NCBI GenBank assembly: GCA_000818945.1
Contig: KN805443.1
Location: forward strand, 290 to 64,289
Origin: Schizochytrium sp. CCTCC M209059
Lineage: Eukaryota; Sar; Bigyra; Thraustochytrida; Thraustochytriidae
Reading direction: 5' to 3'
Length of the DNA stretch: 64,000 nucleotides
The position numbers and the translations under genes are program-made. The notes below the pieces were generated by a model. That model did no database searches. It worked only from the letters and a program-made list of their open reading frames with translations, and was not told the DNA's origin. Below are positions 39,644 through 47,709 of the stretch, one piece after another; positions within the stretch are counted from its first letter, which is position 1, and each line of letters begins with the position of its first letter.

Positions 39644-40291
39644 TTAGTCGTCGCCGTCGTCGGCTGCGTCGAGAAGGAAGTCGAAGACCTTGGCAAGACG
39701 CGATCCCTTGGGGAATGGGTTAAAACTGTCTGCGTACAGTTTGGAGAACGACACGACGAGATCAACGACGCCATAGACAATACGCTCAACGATCTCGTCA
39801 AGTTCCTTGGTGCTTGCACCGAGTGCACGCATGATGCCCCAGGTGAATCCAAAGTGCATGAAAAAGAGCGAGATGAGGATTACTGCCGGGTACAAAGCCC
39901 AAGGAAATTTGTGCTCTAGGAAGACGATACTGAGCAAGTTGATGCCGCCAAGGAGACCGATGACGGTCGCAATGGTGACGCCATGTATGACAAGCGCAAG
40001 GTAGGCGCCGCGCTTGCCGGCGCTCCAGTTCGCGGAATCCGGGGTGTCGGGGAGCACGTCTTCCACGTCGCCCTTCAAAAGCGCTGTGGCGGTGGCTTGC
40101 AGGGACATTCGCTTGCCGCTTTTCCGCGAGGACCTGCGCCGGCTCAGTCGCCGCTCCTTACCACTCTTCGGCTTGAGCGGCTCTGCGATGGCCTCCGCGG
40201 TCTCCTCGCTTCCTGCTGCTTGGACTTCCTCAGCAAAGTCGTCGGCCGAGTTGCGCCGCAGCCGCGAGCGCAGCTTCCGATCGCGTCCCAT
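39644..40291 (-). CDS. Small membrane protein with 2TM-type hairpin
   Basis: 215 residues. The first 90 are hydrophilic and basic (RRLSRRRSSRKSGKR) with an acidic Ala-rich stretch, likely cytosolic. Two hydrophobic helices follow (about 98-122 and 132-153): one begins LALVIHGVTIATVIGLLGG, then a short FLEHKFPWALYPA connection and the second with FFMHFGFTWGI. The HxxP/FxW spacing and the terminal H..G.TWG resemble the bacterial 2TM domain, where it is often attached to histidine kinases. Here it ends in an amphipathic C-terminus with Asp-rich tail. Function unknown. Codon use is C/G-ended, suggesting good expression. The start at 40291 is the first ATG. Confidence 0.65.
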   Translation of the reverse strand: MGRDRKLRSRLRRNSADDFAEEVQAAGSEETAEAIAEPLKPKSGKERRLSRRRSSRKSGKRMSLQATATALLKGDVEDVLPDTPDSANWSAGKRGAYLALVIHGVTIATVIGLLGGINLLSIVFLEHKFPWALYPAVILISLFFMHFGFTWGIMRALGASTKELDEIVERIVYGVVDLVVSFSKLYADSFNPFPKGSRLAKVFDFLLDAADDGDD

Positions 40292-40927
40292 CCTGTCTTC
40301 GCGTTGTCCCGCCCGCCCGCGTGCCTTTTCTGCTTTCTTGCGTGCTTTCTTGCGTGCGTGCGTGCTTGCTCGCTCGCGACGTCAACGAGCTCGCCTCTCG
40401 TTCCAGGTTTGCAGCGGCCTCGTCTCCCGCGCGCCCCGCGCCCACGTACGTACCTACCGCCACGGAATTCCAGCACCGCCCTAAAGGCATGCATGATGGC
40501 ATGGCGCGGCACGTGCACGCACTCACTTTCAAGGTAGGTAGTAGTAGGCCTAGGCCTAGTGATAGAACTATTACCGCCGTCGATCCAAGGATCAGCTCAC
40601 AAAGTATACTAGGCCTAAGCCCATGCACATGCTGCTACTTTGAAGAGAGGATGAAGCGTTGTAAAACAACTCCTGCATTCGCGCATTATCTACTCGATAC
40701 CATCCAATCTGGACGGATCGGTGGAGAAGTTCGATACTAAAATTATTAAACCTCGCCCCGTAAATATCGAGCAGGCATGTTCTCGAAGCAAGATTCCCCG
40801 CAAAGGAGGAGGCGAGAAGCGGATGAGAGCAACTTAATCAAAATGTACGAAGAATTCATTGTGAGCGAAAGTTACCCAAGCAAAAAAACGCATCAAAGCC
40901 GGAAACCTATCCTTGTTTGTTTGGTTC
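40292..40927. other. Intergenic region with TAGGCCTA motifs
   Basis: Upstream of the 2TM gene and downstream of the GT32-like gene. It contains CTTGCGTG repeats near 40330-40365 (TTGCGTGC-type units), then the 14-mer TAGGCCTAGGCCTA at 40545-40558 and another TAGGCCTA at 40610-40617. A 63-codon plus-strand frame at 40777-40968 with one hydrophobic C-terminal helix overlaps the GT32 end and is not convincing. Confidence 0.55.
40545..40558. repeat. TAGGCCTAGGCCTA palindromic motif
   Basis: Two overlapping copies of the 8-base palindrome TAGGCCTA. The identical 14-mer occurs 1.2 kb away at 41791-41804, and single copies at 29183, 40610, 50167 and 50207. Confidence 0.9.
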
Positions 40928-41716
40928 TTACAGTTGTTTTGGTCGGACGAGCTCTGAGACAGATGTGACATTCGTGAACCTTTGGAGTTGCGTGTACCTG
41001 CGAAACGTCTCCCCAACAATCCTGCCCCACTCCGTGCAGACCTCGGGGGCAAAAGCTGCTCGATTGACATCTGTGCGAATGACAGAGACGTCCTCGCTTT
41101 CCCACGGTACGCTTTGCTTTTTTGAGACATCCTTGACTGGATCATAATTGTGAGACGCGAAGTCATTGAAATGCGCACAGATATAATAATGCATTCTGTC
41201 CTTGATGGAGAAGACTGCATCCGCAGAGATTAGTCGGAGGCTGCCGAGGAAAGCACTTTGCAAAAGTGGGGGGCCGGAAATGTATTTTTTGTCCTTGAAC
41301 TCCAACTTGGCTTCGGGCCCTCCGCAGAGGACGCCAAGGATGCGGCGCATGGCAAAAGCAGCTGCCTTAGCCATGATCTGGTAGCCAGGCACAAAGACCA
41401 TGAACCATTGAGAAATGGCGCCATCTTGCATCCCGGCCGACACAATCTCGATGTCGCGAGGAATAAAGTCGCGAAAGTGCCCATGCCATTCTGAGTCCAA
41501 GTCTGAGTAGACACCACCGAACTTGAAGTCGACCACTGCGGCTCGGCGAGTGTCTACTTTTACCTCAAGAGGGAAGGAACTGCCCAGCTTTGCGCGAGGC
41601 GAGGCGAGGCTACCTTTCAAGTTTGTGCCAGGCGGAGGTCGCCCCTGCAAGAGGTCGCTAGTGCGACGTCGAGAGCGTCTCGCCTTAGGACTAGTAGGTC
41701 CTACGAATCGCGTCAT
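40928..41716 (-). CDS. Short GT32-like glycosyltransferase, N-terminally incomplete
   Basis: 262 residues from the only in-frame ATG at 41716. The core reads DTRRAAVVDFKFGGVYSDLD at about 71-90, the sugar-nucleotide DXD region of the OCH1/GT32 family, followed by FVPGYQIMAKAA, a GPPLLQSAF turn and a C-terminal FNDFASHNYDP segment consistent with the family. GT32 enzymes normally have a signal anchor and about 100 more residues of Rossmann fold before this point. Here the first 65 residues are basic and look like translated noncoding DNA. A pyrimidine-rich CTTCCCTCTTGAG just before the conserved part could be a 3' splice site, but no upstream exon is visible. It is therefore either a 5'-truncated pseudogene or has an unseen first exon. 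Confidence 0.6.
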   Translation of the reverse strand: MTRFVGPTSPKARRSRRRTSDLLQGRPPPGTNLKGSLASPRAKLGSSFPLEVKVDTRRAAVVDFKFGGVYSDLDSEWHGHFRDFIPRDIEIVSAGMQDGAISQWFMVFVPGYQIMAKAAAFAMRRILGVLCGGPEAKLEFKDKKYISGPPLLQSAFLGSLRLISADAVFSIKDRMHYYICAHFNDFASHNYDPVKDVSKKQSVPWESEDVSVIRTDVNRAAFAPEVCTEWGRIVGETFRRYTQLQRFTNVTSVSELVRPKQL

Positions 41717-41900
41717 TCGCACAAACACACACACGCACGCGCACAGAGAAAGAGTTTATACGTTCACTCGCGTTTACCTCATGGTCCAGCTAGGCCTAGG
41801 CCTACGTATACTAGTAGTATTCATTCTGCTGCGCAGTAGTCTGGGCAACAACGACGACGACAATGGCAAGTCTCGTTCACCGTCGAGCAAGAGAGACACG
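41717..41900. promoter_or_regulatory. Short divergent promoter with TAGGCCTAGGCCTA and (CA/CG)n
   Basis: Only 184 bases separate the GT32-like start (-) and the CCDC93 start (+). It holds an (ACAC/GCAC)n run at about 41721-41745, GAGTTTATACG at about 41750, and the 14-mer TAGGCCTAGGCCTA at 41791-41804, followed by CGTATACTAGTAGTA. An upstream in-frame ATG at 41781 would add a hydrophobic leader to CCDC93, which is unlikely for a cytosolic protein. Confidence 0.55.
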
Positions 41901-43979
41901 ATGCACGGCGGAGATGGAGGGGCGCGACCAGGCGCAGAGACCGGGACAGACGCGGAAGCAGAGTCGGAGGGCGCTGGTCTAGGCGTGCTTCCCGCTTCTG
42001 AAGAGGCCGCAGTACAGGGCACGCACGGTGGCGGCGACCGAAATGCGTCGCAACGCCAAGACCCCGTGCAGAGATCCAACCGCGTCGTTCACGGCAAAGC
42101 CACCGCCGACGCTGCCGTTGGCGACGAAAGTGCAGACAAGGAATCGAACTTGAGCGAGGATGATAGCACCAGCGAGGAGTCGCGTCTTCTTGATGATCTC
42201 GAGGCGGCGGGTTATTTGCGCGCAAAACTAGCCGGTCTCTCGAGCTTTGATCGCATTCTCGGCGGTCTGTGCTGGGCGATCTCCGCGAGCGGAGACCAAG
42301 TCGATGTCGATCTTGCCTTCGAGGAAGACCTTGACGTCGGACGTCGCATCAAACTCGCGGAGAATGCAGTTGAAGCCTTGCGAGCAATGCAATGCCCGCA
42401 TGAACTTCAGGCTCACCAGATACATGGACACGACCTGCCCGCGCTGGGACCCATTGTGCAATGGCTTAAAAAGAGGGTCGCGACCTCGCAAGATCGTCGT
42501 GGAAAGCGCCTCCAATTGGCGGCTCAACTTCAACACCGGACGCAGTCTGCACGTCTGCTCGTTGTGTCGCCTATCTCGCCCCCGACCGCGACAAGCCCTG
42601 CAAGTGGGAGTGGAGGGAGGAAAACTTCTTTTATGAGCGGCGAAGCTAACGCCGCAGCCGATGCGAGTCGTGATCTTCACCACCGCAAAAGTCTCGTGGC
42701 GCTGAGCGTCGGTGACGTTGACAAACAATTGCGCCCGGTGCGACGATTTCATATCGCCGAAAGGAAGCCAACGCAGCAGGATCTCGACTCCGGAGAAGGT
42801 TCACATCTCGAAAAGGCGTGGGTTCGAGCTGTTCTGCTTGAGTTTGGAGAACGCGTCCCCTCGTCGGCAAATCCTTCAGGCAAAGAGGCGCTCTCTAAAG
42901 AGAGACGCTCCGGTGGCATTGGATTTGAAGCAACGCTCGCTGCTGAGACGCAAAGGGCAGATCAGGAAGCGGCCGAAGAGCGCGAACGAGCAGCGCGACG
43001 TGAAGAAGAACTTTTGCAACGCGCTGTTGCTCCGCCTTCGCCGAAGCAAAACTTTCGCGACCGAGACTCTACGACCTTGAAGGAGGCAAGCGTGGAGGCG
43101 CTGGAGACGCAGCTTCAGAGCGCCCAGCTAGCTCAACAAGAAGCACGTGACAAAGCACGCAAAGCAATGGAAAAACACAATCGAGCCAAAAAAAATCTCG
43201 AAGACATCCAGGCACGGGTCGAGGTAGCACATAAGACCAAGCGAGACCTCTCGAAACGCATCAAAGGGAGTGGAATAGCACGCGAAGATCTGACGAGACT
43301 CACGGCCGTTCTTGGCGAACTGCGCATTCTACGTCAAGACGCAGAGTCCTCGCTCGCGGAAGACTCGGCACAAACACGCGAGCTGGAAGAAACACTTCGT
43401 CTGAGGCGCTCCAAGAGTGAGCGGGAACGAGTGGCAATGCATGAGCAGCAAACCCGCATTGAAGACAGTATCCTGCGACTCTCAAAGCAGCGTGCAAGCC
43501 TTGCAGAAAAGACGAAAGCAAACTTCAGAGAGGCCGCAGAAAGATCGCGCAAGGCGGACGCGGTGCCCACACGAGCAGAGCTTATCCAGTATGAGCGACG
43601 AATGTTCGAACTTTACGAGGAGTTGGCCAACAAGCTCGAGGAGAACAGACGCCATGTGACCACGTATAATACGCTGGAGACCATCTATGAGTTGCTTGAG
43701 AAAGAGTGCTCGTTGCTTGCGTCTGTGCACGAAAGTTTTCAGGCCTCGCTCGCCTCTTCTCAAAGCAAGAATGACTTTATTGAAAAGTTCAAACACGTTA
43801 TTCACGGTCTCCGCGACAAACGCGAGCAGATGCAAGTGAATCTCGATGCAAAGCTTAGCATGCAAGCTGACAGCGAACGTGCCCATCAAGGACTCGTCCG
43901 TCGCCAGCGACAATACGTGGAAGCGGTCAAGCTGTTTCAGTTGGAGTGCGAACGGAACGAGGCGCTCCAGCTCAAATGA
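41901..43979 (+). CDS. CCDC93: CCDC93, CCC/Commander complex subunit
   Basis: 692 residues. Residues about 96-195 match the conserved N-terminal (calponin-homology-like) domain of CCDC93: LLDDLEAAGYLRAKLAGLSS, DVDLAFEED, MQCPHELQAHQIHGHD and VQWLKKRV are close to the animal sequence. A disordered linker follows, then coiled coils over most of the rest. The C-terminal block (TRAELIQYERRMFELYEELA, the NTLETIYELLEKECSLLASV segment and the final KLFQLECERNEAL) again mirrors animal CCDC93. With CCDC22 and COMMD proteins it forms the CCC part of Commander, which recycles endosomal cargo with Retriever and WASH. The acidic first 95 residues are species-specific. I start at 41901 because the ATG at 41781 would add a signal-like leader from promoter DNA. 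Confidence 0.9.
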   Translation: MHGGDGGARPGAETGTDAEAESEGAGLGVLPASEEAAVQGTHGGGDRNASQRQDPVQRSNRVVHGKATADAAVGDESADKESNLSEDDSTSEESRLLDDLEAAGYLRAKLAGLSSFDRILGGLCWAISASGDQVDVDLAFEEDLDVGRRIKLAENAVEALRAMQCPHELQAHQIHGHDLPALGPIVQWLKKRVATSQDRRGKRLQLAAQLQHRTQSARLLVVSPISPPTATSPASGSGGRKTSFMSGEANAAADASRDLHHRKSLVALSVGDVDKQLRPVRRFHIAERKPTQQDLDSGEGSHLEKAWVRAVLLEFGERVPSSANPSGKEALSKERRSGGIGFEATLAAETQRADQEAAEERERAARREEELLQRAVAPPSPKQNFRDRDSTTLKEASVEALETQLQSAQLAQQEARDKARKAMEKHNRAKKNLEDIQARVEVAHKTKRDLSKRIKGSGIAREDLTRLTAVLGELRILRQDAESSLAEDSAQTRELEETLRLRRSKSERERVAMHEQQTRIEDSILRLSKQRASLAEKTKANFREAAERSRKADAVPTRAELIQYERRMFELYEELANKLEENRRHVTTYNTLETIYELLEKECSLLASVHESFQASLASSQSKNDFIEKFKHVIHGLRDKREQMQVNLDAKLSMQADSERAHQGLVRRQRQYVEAVKLFQLECERNEALQLK

Positions 43980-44460
43980 GCAGTGCGCATCTGAATATTG
44001 ACGTTATGGGTGCTTGCGAGCAGACTGTTGTCAAATCGTTCGTGATCTGTGGGACATTCTGTGCAACGCCTACGTTTAAAAAGGAAATCAGAGTAATTTG
44101 AAGAGCCAGAACAAGAGAATAGGATGGCAGCGGCCACGGGGAAGTAAAAAATAGCAGAGGAATTGACGAACGGAAACGCAGTAATTCTTTTTGGTGAAAT
44201 TAAAGAAACAGGAAACGTCATGAAGCAGGACAAGAAAAGTTTCGGCATGACTCGGCACGGCACGGCACGCCACCGCATGGGATGCCACAATGCCCTTTGA
44301 ACTTCACCTGCTTGCAGATCGCGATGGGCTTGCCGGGCCTCGTCTGCTCTCGTACAATTCATCGAGACTACTTCTACAACAACAAAAATCACTTTACGTG
44401 TTCGGTCTCGGCTGCGAGCGATTGATTCTCGCTCATGTATGAAAAATTTCACCCACAGCA
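43980..44460. other. Convergent 3' region
   Basis: Lies between the ends of CCDC93 (+) and the tubby gene (-). AT-rich with an inverted GGCACGGCACGGCACGCC cluster near 44250-44270. No gene is supported; frames here are short and overlapping. Confidence 0.6.
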
Positions 44461-46236
44461 TCAGTTATAAACAATTTTGTGCTCTACTGAAGTCATGGCG
44501 AGCTGCATGGCTTGGATCGGAGAAAACGGGTACCGTACGTCGAGCGCAAAGTGAGAAACGCCCGAGATCGGAGAGTGTGGCGAATTGCGCCCAAACTGGA
44601 CGATTGGACGGTGCATGTGTGCCTCCCGGTTCGATCCGCTGAGAAGGACCTGCTCTTCGCACTCGTAGTCGATAAATGTGTGATCCTCGGCAGTCGGCGA
44701 CGGATCAAGCTGAAAATTTTTCACAGAAGGATGTGTGACACGGCCTCCGAAGTCCAGAATGTGAGTTTCCATGTCGTCGTCCCAGAGCGGCTTGCGGTTG
44801 TGAAAACATAGGCAAGTCCCAATATCAAACTCCTCAGAGGCCTGCGCCAGCCGCTTGACCCCGTCCTGCTTGTACGAGGCCACTACCTGGCAGCCAAGGT
44901 CCATGTCGGGGGAAGGCGGAATTTCGTTTTTCCAGAGGCCCGGTTCCTCCTCGGCGTTTCTTTCCTTGCCCGTGCTTGGGTCCGTGTCGGGGCCGCGTCC
45001 ATCAGCACGCGCCTCTGCGGCCTCAGAAAGCTTGGGAATGGCAACGAGAAGTTGCCGGGGATTTCCGACGGTGCAGTCGTATCGGATGTGCATGCTTTCC
45101 TTTTTCAGAGGAATGGCGTACTGCCGAGCTTTCAGGCTCTCCGAGAGGTCGTATCCCGTGTATTCTGTGCCCCATACATTTTCGCTTTCGAGCTTACCCA
45201 AAAGGTGGCTTGCCTTTTCTACGACACGTTGATGGTAGTTGCTGCAGTCCGCCATGGTGAAGATGAAGCTGGAGGTCTTGTGCATGAAACCGCGCGTCCT
45301 TTTTTCTGCAACAACGACGAGTCGGTTTTTGCGCAAGTCTGCAACTTGAGGCCCATCGCTGGCGAACCCGGTTCCAGTTGCGTCTGGGACGTTGGTAAAA
45401 GTCGCCACGCCCTCGTAATGAACCCTCGGATCTGTGATGCGAAGTTCCCATACTTCCGTTGGAGACGAGAAAAGCCCCTGGCCCTCCACCATGTAGTTTG
45501 TCATTGAGCATTCGAGTGTGCCGAGAGACTTTGATACGGGCGCCGTCACAAAATCCTTGACATTGAGAACCACTTCCCTGTGTGTGCGCAAGGCCATCTC
45601 AGTCGGCCCGACGCGCGGAACGCGCAGAAGGCTCTCATTCGGAATGGCAGCGGCCATGGCTGCCGCTTGTTGCTGAGGAGACTCGCAGGAATGCAAAAGC
45701 TCATCTTCGGCGCGACTATCGCGAACGTTCTTCTCGTCTTCGTCGCTATTATCGTTGTTATTGTTGTTGCTGTTCTTGTGTGGTGTGGAACCGGAACTCT
45801 TGGCTTCGCGAGAAACATGAAGCGGGCTTCTGACGAATTGCGTGGCGATGCCTCGCATAATTGATGCATTTGCGCCACGGGGAGTGAATGGGCCTCTGCC
45901 ATTTTTGCGTGGGGTGTGCCGAGGCGAGACAGGCGCGCAGGACTCTGCCTGGTGCAGCTGATTGAGTTTAAGCTCCATTGACCTCTTGTTTGCGTTTTCG
46001 GCATCTTTGACTTGGCGCAGCGTCCTCCGAGGAGAAGCCGAATTATGCCGCGTGAGCCCTCGCGTGTCCACATGATAGTGTGCTGGTCCCTTTTTCATCT
46101 TGCCCGAAGCGCCATTCTTGCTGCTTCTTTGTCGCAGTTCGTCCTGCTCGACGCGCTCATCAAGATCTGGGTTGCTCAAGTCCCCGCTCCCCATTCGCGC
46201 CTGCTTTTGCTCTTCATCCTGGCGCGCAAATTCCAT
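44461..46236 (-). CDS. Tubby-like protein
   Basis: 591 residues from the ATG at 46236. The N-terminal 200 residues are disordered, with basic SPRHTPRKNGRGPFTPRG blocks and an Asn run. The C-terminal half is a diverged tubby domain: VVASYKQDGVKRLAQ, then LCFHNRKPLWDDDMETHILD and FGGRVTHPSVKNFQLD, matching the family core (NKxPxW, L.F.GRVT..SVKNFQ). It ends with the strand-helix HFALDVRYPFSPIQAMQLAM and IVYN. In animals and plants the domain binds phosphoinositides; TULP3 brings membrane cargo into cilia with IFT-A. An insertion of about 25 residues (DYECEEQVLLSGSNREAHM) splits the usual VKNFQ...IVxQFG region, and the first strands are poorly conserved. Confidence 0.85.
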   Translation of the reverse strand: MEFARQDEEQKQARMGSGDLSNPDLDERVEQDELRQRSSKNGASGKMKKGPAHYHVDTRGLTRHNSASPRRTLRQVKDAENANKRSMELKLNQLHQAESCAPVSPRHTPRKNGRGPFTPRGANASIMRGIATQFVRSPLHVSREAKSSGSTPHKNSNNNNNDNSDEDEKNVRDSRAEDELLHSCESPQQQAAAMAAAIPNESLLRVPRVGPTEMALRTHREVVLNVKDFVTAPVSKSLGTLECSMTNYMVEGQGLFSSPTEVWELRITDPRVHYEGVATFTNVPDATGTGFASDGPQVADLRKNRLVVVAEKRTRGFMHKTSSFIFTMADCSNYHQRVVEKASHLLGKLESENVWGTEYTGYDLSESLKARQYAIPLKKESMHIRYDCTVGNPRQLLVAIPKLSEAAEARADGRGPDTDPSTGKERNAEEEPGLWKNEIPPSPDMDLGCQVVASYKQDGVKRLAQASEEFDIGTCLCFHNRKPLWDDDMETHILDFGGRVTHPSVKNFQLDPSPTAEDHTFIDYECEEQVLLSGSNREAHMHRPIVQFGRNSPHSPISGVSHFALDVRYPFSPIQAMQLAMTSVEHKIVYN

Positions 46237-47709
46237 GATTCTCCACAAGACAAGATCACCGTCCGCGTCTCAGAGCGCGAGTGGTGCGCCGTAAGCTTTC
46301 TTTTCGCACCCACGCACCCACGCACGCACGCACGCTCGCAAGCAAGCACGCACGCAGCTTGGTACTTGCGGCTTCCTCGCAATAGCAGTCTGCTGCTGCT
46401 GCTGCTGCTGCTGCTTCTGCCGCACGGGCTTCAGAGACAGGTCACGAGACGGGGCGCCAACTCAAGTTTCCATGCAAAACAACGAACTATACCTCCAACA
46501 TCAACAACACCCAGTCGGGCTTCCACACTGCGTCCCAGTCGATGGAGTTCGTTCGATCGTTCGTTCGTTCTCGGCGAGCGCTCCATCCCTTCATACCACC
46601 CTCCTCTTATTATTCCCTTGGGGATGACCGTTGATCGCATCCTGTGATGCTGCCAAGACACGCGACACGATACGGCGCGCCAAGGCATGGCCACGGCGCG
46701 CCACGGCATGGCACAGCACAGCACGGCATGCAAGGTGGCGCGACCCGGTACCATGCGCGCGATACGGCGTTCTCTCCTCGCGCCATGAGACAGCGAGGGC
46801 CTGCCTGCCCGACGCCGACGGCATGCATGCATGCGTGCGCCGAGGCCGAGCCGAGCCGAGCCGAGGCCGCCTCCTGCCGTTCGATCGCCGCCGCGGCTGC
46901 CCGAAAACGAGCCCTCCCTCTCCCCCTCCCTCCCCGCGGTTTCCTCCAGGCACGAGCAGCAAGCAAGCGAGCACAGCAAGCACAGCAAGCACAGCAAGCA
47001 CACTAAGCACAGCAAGCACAGCACACTAAGCACAGCAGCAGAGCCCGGGTGGTCTGGGCACGCGACCGGCAGCCCCAGCCAGCCGAGCCCAGCCAAGAGC
47101 AGCAGCGGCAGCAGCGGCGGCAGCGACGAGGGCCTCTCGACGATGTTGACTACAGCCGCGACGGGCAGGAAACGAGGAGAACAGGCAAGAGAAGAGCACA
47201 ACTCGCGCGGGTTGATTGATGGTGGATGGATGCATGCATGGAGGCATTGATGAAGGAATGATGGCAGAGAGAGAGATGGGAGGAGCCATCACGATGTCGT
47301 CGGCTGCGGGCGCGGGTCCCGCGGCGCCGATAACGAGCAAGTGGGAGGCTACAGCGGTCTGAACAAAAGGGACCTGCGAGGCCGCAGGCACAATGATGCG
47401 ACCCGTTCACGCGGGGTGCGTCCATCTCTCCGGGGCGCCTTGCTCTGACTCGTAGGGACGGAGGATCGTCACGAGGATAATAAGCTCCTGCTGCAAGCAG
47501 CTCACAAGACAGGAATTCGCTCGCGAGATCTAAACCGATTTTAACCGACGTTAACGGCGCCTAACCGTCGCCCGTTGGGATGACGAAAAAACAATGAAAG
47601 ACACAAGATTGGCGGGAACGAATGTACTACGTACGTATACTAATATCTCATCTACTTTTCGACGGCTGTCTCACCATCCGCTCAAGCAAGAAGAACGACA
47701 GGAAAGGAG
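46237..47709. repeat. 1.5-kb divergent promoter rich in simple repeats
   Basis: Head-to-head region between the tubby gene (-) and the TMEM260-like gene (+). It holds (CGCA/CACG)n at about 46311-46360, (CTG)n at 46390-46415, CGTTCGTT at 46551-46572, GGCATGGC/CACGGC palindromic units at 46683-46735, GCATGCATGCATGCG near 46822-46836, GAGCC units near 46845-46865 and (AGCAC)n at about 46960-47040. ACTACGTACGTATAC is at 47628-47642. Frames through it on both strands are repeat artefacts. Confidence 0.75.
46960..47040. repeat. (AGCAC/AGCAAGC)n minisatellite
   Basis: About ten degenerate units of AAGCACAGC and ACTAAGCAC in tandem, within the divergent promoter. No protein-coding meaning is likely. 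Confidence 0.85.

Noticed and set aside
40777..40968. 63-codon plus-strand frame with a C-terminal hydrophobic helix
   Set aside because: Could be a tail-anchored micropeptide, but it overlaps the GT32-like 3' end, is too short to judge and has no recognised relative.
41781..41900. Upstream in-frame ATG adding a hydrophobic leader to CCDC93
   Set aside because: CCDC93 is cytosolic; the extension translates the TAGGCCTAGGCCTA promoter motif and looks noncoding.
46431..47201. 256-codon minus-strand frame in the tubby/TMEM260 promoter
   Set aside because: Composed of translated CTG, AGCAC and GAGCC repeats; Leu/Cys/Arg low complexity.
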